A DNA stretch of 64,000 bases from Tragulus kanchil. Taxonomy: Eukaryota > Chordata > Mammalia > Artiodactyla > Tragulidae. The position numbers and the translations under genes were made by a program. Shown here one piece after another: positions 58,527-64,000 of the stretch. The stretch spans positions 43,423,501-43,487,500 of the forward strand of contig JAIOJX010000002.1 in assembly GCA_022376925.1 (NCBI GenBank), read 5' to 3'. A model generated the notes under the pieces. That model saw only the letters and a program-made list of their open reading frames with translations, was not told where the DNA came from and ran no database searches. Numbering within the stretch: the first letter of the stretch is position 1; every line of letters starts with the position of its first letter.

Positions 58527-58746
58527 CTGTGACATCACTTTGCCAACAAAGGTCCATATAGTCAAAGTTATATGGTTTTTCCAGTAGATGGGAGAGTTGA
58601 ACCATAAAGAAGGCTGAGGTCTGAAGAATTAATGCTTTCTTATTGTAATGCTGGAAAAGACTTTTGAAAGTCCTTTGGACTGTAAGGAGATCAAACCAGT
58701 CAATCCTAAAGAAAATAAATTATGGATATTTATTAAGAATAATGCT
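58527..58746 (+). mobile_element. BovB fragment, sense
   Basis: tcactttgccaacaaaggtc, gccatataaag-type spacing, gaaccataaagaaggctgag and gatcaaaccagtcaatccta are the BovB ORF end. A SINE inserted at 58747 and BovB is not seen beyond it. Confidence 0.85.
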
Positions 58747-58990
58747 GGGCTTCCCTGGTGGTCCAGTGGGTAAAGACACCGCCTTGCAATGCAAAGGCCG
58801 CTGGTTCGATCTCTGGCCTGGGAAGATCCCATGTGGACCGATGTGTCCAATTACCGAGTCGGAGCTCTGGAGCGCATGCTCCCAGAGCCGGTGCTCTGCA
58901 ACGAGAGATGCCACTGTGATGGGAGGCCCACATGGGCCAAAGAACAAAGATGGATGAAAATAGACAAATGAAAGACCAATAAAAGTGGCC
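58747..58990 (+). mobile_element. CHR-like SINE, long-body subtype, internal deletion
   Basis: gggcttccctggtggtccag head and a B-box-like ggttcgatctctgg. The usual gctgcggagcggctgg part is missing near 58833, so it is about 25 bases short. Tail is gaccaataaaagtggcc. Confidence 0.9.
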
Positions 58991-59799
58991 TGCTTGCATG
59001 TATGTTACATTTATTTGTTTATTCTCCTGGAAACTTTTCAATAAATTCTCCTTATACTTGATGAAACTTCTCAGTGATTTGCATTAATGTGGAACTTTTT
59101 TATTCATTGTGTGTGATGCTTAAGAAACTCTTGGCTGTCAGATATAAGAAATTCTCTGATGTTCTCTATTAGTTCTATTTAAAAAGTTTTTTTTCTAGTG
59201 AAATGTGTGCCTCCCAGATCTAATTTTCTCTTGCTATCTTTCTCACTCTCCATCTTTTCATATTTTGTTTTATACTCTGAAGAGCTCCATAATTTTATCT
59301 TTTAGTATATCAAAAATTTTATTTCTATTAATGTATTTTTATTCCCAAGAGCTTTTCTTTGTTTTCTGAAAGTTTTGTTCTTAGAGCATCTTGTTTTTCA
59401 TCTTATAAATGAAGTTTATCTCTTTGAGAAAAATTTTGCTTTATATTCTCTGCACTATTTTCTCTTCCAAGTTCCTTTTATTTATCCTCACTATGAATTG
59501 ATTTGGACTCAGTCTTTTATGTTATAGTCTTTCCTAAAAATAAAGGCTGGTATGTCCTTTCATGTTCCAGAATGAATCTGTTTGATTAGGTTCCCTGGAA
59601 AATAGATTGTGCAGCAGGTTTACTCAGAATTTTCTTGAGATCAACCTTCGAAGGGAGGAGAGAGAGAGATCGTGTAGGAATATGGTTTTAATGACTTGCC
59701 AGGCAATAACAAGAAAAGGTCTTGTACTAGAATGACATCTCAGAGGTAGACTAAATTGATGCAAGAGTGCTGGATTTGGGTTTTCCTCTGGGAAAGGCT
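58991..59799. other. Unassigned T-rich DNA
   Basis: 59150-59550 has the look of an old antisense transposon, but I cannot name one. Confidence 0.4.
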
Positions 59800-60010
59800 G
59801 TGTGTACTAAGTCACTTCAGCCATATTCAACTCTGTGCAACCTTGTAGACTGTAGCCTGCCAGGCTCCTCTGTCCATGGAGTTCTCCAGGCAAGAATACT
59901 GGAGTGGGTTTCCATGCCCTTCTCCAAGGGCTCTTCCCAACCTATGAATCAAACCCAGGTCTCCTGTATTGCAGGAGCATTTTTTACCATCTGAATCTCT
60001 AGGGAAGCCT
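59800..60010 (-). mobile_element. Bov-tA/ART2-type SINE, antisense
   Basis: ctaagtcacttcagccatat, ctccaggcaagaatactgga, ccaggtctcctgtattgcag and ctagggaagcct are the complement in family order. It yields a 75-codon plus frame of no meaning. Confidence 0.9.
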
Positions 60011-61524
60011 AGTGAAAAGGCTGTAATATCTATAAATCATTGGATTTTGTCTTCTCCTCTGAGCAAAGCACTTCTCTTCATTTGGGGTGATTTCTTAAAA
60101 GGAAATGAGCTATGATCCATAAGCCACTAACACATCTAGCAACTAGGAGCATCATCTCAGTCCTAAAGGGTGAATCTGGATGATACACTGCAGGATCCAC
60201 AATAGCAAGGCAATTAAATGCTGTGATGTGCATGGAGGTTAGACACATCAAATGATGTGACCTCACCACGAGGTGATCATTTAAGGGTAGTGATCATTTA
60301 GGGAGATTCTTAACTGTCAGAATCAGAGGTATTTCCCTTGGGTTGTTAAATTTCCACAGATGAAATGGGGAAGGAGTTGAGTGGTGGATACTGTGCTAGA
60401 AGACCATTTGAAGGGCTCAGTGCTCAACAGATTTAATCACCTTATTTTCAAAAGATGCTTCACCATCTCCATGCCTGGTGTCCAAGTGACAACCTTTATG
60501 GTTCAACATGTTCATAAAGTAAATCAATATGCCCGGGTTGGAGAGAAAACAATTCCCTGGCTTTACGAGGTGAAGGAGAATCTTGGTGTCTGACTCTTTT
60601 AAACAACCTTTCAGTATATCCTCATTTTCAGCCCTACATCACACCTCAGATATACCTGAGCCTTTCCAAGATTTGTCTTCCCTCTTGCAGATTTGCTTTT
60701 CCAATTTCTCTATTCTGCCAAATCACCTTCCAAAATTTCATTAACATTCCTGTCTCTTGTGGGTTTTTTTTTTCTTTTAAAGCAATCGTTTACTTATTTT
60801 ACTTGGGTTTTGGAGATGAAGAGGGAGATAAGTGGGTTGCTTAGTATTTCATGCTTGATTTTAGTTACAGAAGTTAATTTCTATAATATATACCACAATG
60901 TGCTATCTCAAGAGGTGATGTTTCTCAATCGGCAAAGAATGATCAAGCACTCAAGAGGAATGCTGACAGGGTTCTTGCCTGACTGGAATTCGGAACTCAC
61001 TTCACCCAATCCTGAGTTTCTATAGTTTCACACAATGTAGGAGAAAGAACTTTATTACAGTAAATGCTACATGAAAGTCAGAGAACAAGAATCTATGTAT
61101 TTCAACTTCCCCATTTGATAGATAGGCTTCATACTTAAGGCTCTTTTTGATTTGCCTTTTATTTACCATCTAGGTCCAACTCGTAATACTACCCAACATG
61201 ATTTATTCCCATCAATCAGAGGTATCCAGTGATGTCTGAATACCAGCAGTGAGCATAATATAGGTCCAGGGTGAGATCTTATATACATAAGAATAAAAAA
61301 TGAATTGCGTATTCAGTTGTCTACATATACTCATTAATGGATAAGCTAGCCAAAGTGATCAATGGCAGTGGCCATGGAACTCTCTTTTGGGCTATTTATA
61401 CTTTAGGAGTCAAATTTAGATTAAGTTTTTCAGTAACATCTCTCAAAACTATTTGGGAAAGTAGACCAAGTGTTCTCTTTGATTTGTGTTATTACATTTT
61501 AGACAATGCAATACTGAGAGGTAA
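60011..61524. other. Unassigned DNA
   Basis: No repeat recognised. The frame at 60693-61025 (110 codons) lacks any family motif. Pair 21 begins at 61058. Confidence 0.45.
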
Positions 61525-61790
61525 TATTTATACAGCCCTTACCTTGTGCCAGGCAGTGCTCTAAAACTTTGCATGCATAAACACATTTAAACCTCACGAT
61601 AAAATCTCATGATAAGTTCTCATAATAAAGCTATATGAAATAAGATAAAGTTTTGTCCTAATTTCATAAATGATAAGACTGGATCACAGGAAAATTAAGT
61701 AATTTGCCCAACACCACACAGTAAGTGACAGAGTCAAGAGTTGAATCACATTCCGATTTTGTTCTGGACTCTTAAGTTCTGGTCTGCTGG
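61525..61790 (+). mobile_element. MIR SINE (copy A)
   Basis: taccttgtgccaggcagtgc, cacatttaaacctcacgata, aagtaatttgcccaacacca and acagtaagtgacagagtcaa follow MIR order. Ancient tRNA-derived element. Confidence 0.88.
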
Positions 61791-61904
61791 ATTGCTCTGA
61801 CCTCTGTAATTAAGGTCATAAACTTTTATACAACAGTAAATATGTGATACAACATGCTGTGTTATACAATGCATTATACAACAATGTACAATTCCAGCAA
61901 GTAC

Positions 61905-62125
61905 TGCAAGTACTGCCTCCCAAATTTGACCAAATGAAAGCAGCTCTCAATGAAGAGCGTCCAGAGTTAGTCAACAGAAAACACACAACCTTCCATCAGG
62001 ATTCTGTAAGGCTGCATGTTCCTTTGATGACCGGACAAAAACTGTTAGAACTTGACTGGGAAGTTTTGATTCATCTGCCATATTCAGCAGACAGTGCACT
62101 TTTGGATTTCCATTTAGTTTTGTCT
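61905..62125 (+). pseudogene. Mariner transposase remnant, partial (copy A)
   Basis: Encodes the same segment as 62988-63208 but is cut at the pair 21 junction, where 17 unrelated bases follow. It differs at its start (KFDQM versus LDQM-type reading). Confidence 0.8.
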
Positions 62126-62142
62126 ATAGAAAATGAAAGTTT

Positions 62143-62607
62143 CAGTAAATGCTACATGAAAGTCAGAGAACAAGAATCTATGTATTTCAACTTCCCCATT
62201 TGATAGATAGGCTTCATACTTAAGGCTCTTTTTGATTTGCCTTTTATTTACCATCTAGGTCCAACTCGTAATACTACCCAACATGATTTATTCCCATCAA
62301 TCAGAGGTATCCAGTGATGTCTGAATACCAGCAGTGAGCATAATATAGGTCCAGGGTGAGATCTTATATACATAAGAATAAAAAATGAATTGCGTATTCA
62401 GTTGTCTACATATACTCATTAATGGATAAGCTAGCCAAAGTGATCAATGGCAGTGGCCATGGAACTCTCTTTTGGGCTATTTATACTTTAGGAGTCAAAT
62501 TTAGATTAAGTTTTTCAGTAACATCTCTCAAAACTATTTGGGAAAGTAGACCAAGTGTTCTCTTTGATTTGTGTTATTACATTTTAGACAATGCAATACT
62601 GAGAGGT
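62143..62607. other. Second copy of unassigned 61058-61524
   Basis: Duplicate via pair 21. Confidence 0.6.
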
Positions 62608-62873
62608 AATATTTATACAGCCCTTACCTTGTGCCAGGCAGTGCTCTAAAACTTTGCATGCATAAACACATTTAAACCTCACGATAAAATCTCATGATAA
62701 GTTCTCATAATAAAGCTATATGAAATAAGATAAAGTTTTGTCCTAATTTCATAAATGATAAGACTGGATCACAGGAAAATTAAGTAATTTGCCCAACACC
62801 ACACAGTAAGTGACAGAGTCAAGAGTTGAATCACATTCCGATTTTGTTCTGGACTCTTAAGTTCTGGTCTGCT
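62608..62873 (+). mobile_element. MIR SINE, second copy via pair 21
   Basis: Second copy of 61525-61790. Confidence 0.88.
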
Positions 62874-62987
62874 GGATTGCTCTGACCTCTGTAATTAAGG
62901 TCATAAACTTTTATACAACAGTAAATATGTGATACAACATGCTGTGTTATACAATGCATTATACAACAATGTACAATTCCAGCAAGT

Positions 62988-63385
62988 ACTGCAAGTACTG
63001 CCTCCAATTAGACCAAATGAAAGCAGCTCTCAATGAAGAGCGTCCAGAGTTAGTCAACAGAAAACACACAACCTTCCATCAGGATTCTGTAAGGCTGCAT
63101 GTTCCTTTGATGACCGGACAAAAACTGTTAGAACTTGACTGGGAAGTTTTGATTCATCTGCCATATTCAGCAGACAGTGCACTTTTGGATTTCCATTTAG
63201 TTTTGTCTTTACAAAGCTATCTTAATGGAAACAATTTCAGTTCCGTTAAAGACTGTAAAGGGCACCTGAAACAGTTATTTGCTCAAACAGATAAAATATT
63301 TAGGGAAGATGGAATCATGAAGTTGCCTGAAAAATGGCAGAAGGTAATGGAACAAAACAGTGAATATGTTGTTCAATAAATTTCT
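62988..63385 (+). pseudogene. Mariner (Tc1/mariner) transposase C-terminal remnant
   Basis: About 125 codons, open from about 63002 to the TAA at 63377-63379, encode the C-terminal half of a mariner transposase. Two catalytic aspartates are visible: the D of FHQDS and the D of LLDFH, with exactly 34 residues between them, as in the mariner D,D34D triad. EERPELVNRK, WEVLIHLPYS and GIMKLPEKWQKV are further family segments. The N-terminal DNA-binding part, first aspartate and 5' terminal repeat are missing, so it cannot transpose. No host-gene fusion is visible. Confidence 0.9.
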
Positions 63386-63396
63386 TCATGAAATTA

Positions 63397-63525
63397 AAAA
63401 AAAAAGAAGCTTTTCCTGGCGGTCCAGTGGTTGAGACTTCAGGCTTCCAATGCAGAGGTAGGAAAATCAATGTAAGGTCAGGAACTAAGATGCCAATTGC
63501 TGGGGAGTAGTCAAAAAAAAAAAAA
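63397..63525 (+). mobile_element. CHR-1-type SINE
   Basis: cttttcctggcggtccagtg, ggcttccaatgcagaggtag and aggaactaagatgccaattg, ending in a 13-base A run. Inserted just past the mariner remnant. Confidence 0.87.
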
Positions 63526-63616
63526 CTTACATGTGTTTGTAAACTAAGCATAGAAAGGGAGTAATAGTGTAATTATAACTATAACAAATAAGCATTATTT
63601 CCCCATCATTCTGGTA

Positions 63617-63770
63617 AAGTGTTTTACCTATATTTTTCTGTTAATGCTTACAATAACTCTGCTGCACTTTATCCCTATTTTACTAATGGGGCTAGACAAA
63701 GAAACTAAATGACTTCTTCAATTTTACACAGCTGCTGAAACCAGAATTCTATCCCAGGTCTGTAGGAATT
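63617..63770 (+). mobile_element. MIR-like SINE, diverged
   Basis: taaagtgttttacctat, ttatccctattttactaatg, acaaagaaactaaatgactt and ttacacagctgctgaaacca follow the MIR core order. 3' part weak. Confidence 0.7.
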
Positions 63771-64000
63771 CAATTCTTAGATCTAAACTGCCTTTCAAGA
63801 CTCTCTCCATGTAACCTCTCTGTCTAGAGGAGATTTTTGGTTTTATTTGACTTACAGTTTGCAATACACACATTTCAGGACATGTAGTACATTCACCCTT
63901 CATGGCTGCTATGTGGCCACCAGGCTAGTCCATCATTCAGCACTGTAATTTATGGCTGCATCACGTTTGCTATTCAATTGGACTTAATTTTAAAAATATA
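63771..64000. other. Unassigned DNA to window end
   Basis: Nothing recognised. Confidence 0.5.

Larger units (their letters stand above)
61058..63208. repeat. Tandem near-identical pair 21 (about 1.07 kb unit)
   Basis: Copy A 61058-62125, copy B 62143-63208, with a 17-base spacer. One local difference: cctcccaaatttgacc versus cctccaattagacc near 61917 and 63001. The block holds a MIR and part of a mariner remnant. Confidence 0.93.

Noticed and set aside
61337..61564. 75-codon frame present identically in both copies of pair 21
   Set aside because: Identity is due to the block duplication, not conservation; its end lies in a MIR element.
325..63208. Real segmental duplication cluster or a regular biological repeat system
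   Set aside because: The repeated content differs in every pair and only the length is constant; the junctions carry degraded neighbour sequence. An assembly cause is simpler.

Overview
The window is non-coding, AT-rich, repeat-laden DNA from a ruminant genome. Lineage evidence: BovB (RTE) LINE fragments, Bov-tA/ART2-type tRNA-Glu SINEs, Bov-A-type BovB tails and CHR-type SINEs occur together, alongside L1 copies, MaLR LTRs (MLT1), MIR, a MER2-like Tigger remnant and a mariner remnant. I see no exon, no functional RNA gene and no intact protein gene. All longer reading frames fall in transposon remnants or are chance openings. The species within Ruminantia cannot be fixed from sequence alone.

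The dominant feature is not biological content but layout. I count 21 places where a stretch of about 1.02-1.18 kb is followed directly, or after 3-57 odd bases, by a near-identical second copy. The pairs start at 325, 2618, 6349, 8815, 10656, 17655, 20312, 22964, 30329, 32159, 33962, 37686, 39445, 42093, 44447, 46495, 48386, 50699, 53323, 56268 and 61058. The unit length is nearly constant although the content is unrelated, the breakpoints ignore repeat boundaries, and several spacers look like error-laden copies of neighbouring sequence. This fits unmerged overlapping contig or read ends in an assembly far better than real tandem duplication. About 23.5 kb of the 64 kb is second-copy sequence, leaving roughly 40 kb of distinct DNA. 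Repeats and unassigned stretches inside duplicated blocks are listed for each copy.

Region by region: 1-6.1 kb holds CHR-like and Bov-tA SINEs in unassigned DNA. 6.1-10.1 kb is a BovB fragment abutting an antisense L1 that carries a nested younger L1 tail. 9.0-11.6 kb is mostly repeat-free DNA with a (TG)n tract. 11.6-23.3 kb is a deep nest: an antisense L1 broken by a Bov-A element, a polyA-tailed chimeric insert, a BovB pair in opposite orientations with SINEs inside, a further CHR-like SINE and a probable ERV LTR. 23.3-29.2 kb is mainly unassigned. 29.3-34.3 kb holds a Bov-tA, an old L1 and a MER2-like element. 34.7-39.2 kb has AT microsatellites, a young 5'-truncated L1 with clear target-site duplications and an antisense MLT1 LTR. 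39.8-41.7 kb has Bov-tA and Bov-A copies. 41.7-46.7 kb is AT-rich DNA with a sense MLT1. 46.9-51 kb carries the 5' UTR and broken ORF1 start of an L1. 51-58.4 kb is mostly unassigned. 58.5-64 kb has BovB, CHR-like, Bov-tA, MIR and CHR-1 copies and a mariner transposase remnant.

No genes act together here. The useful content is transposon stratigraphy and an apparent assembly defect. I found no convincing new biological system.
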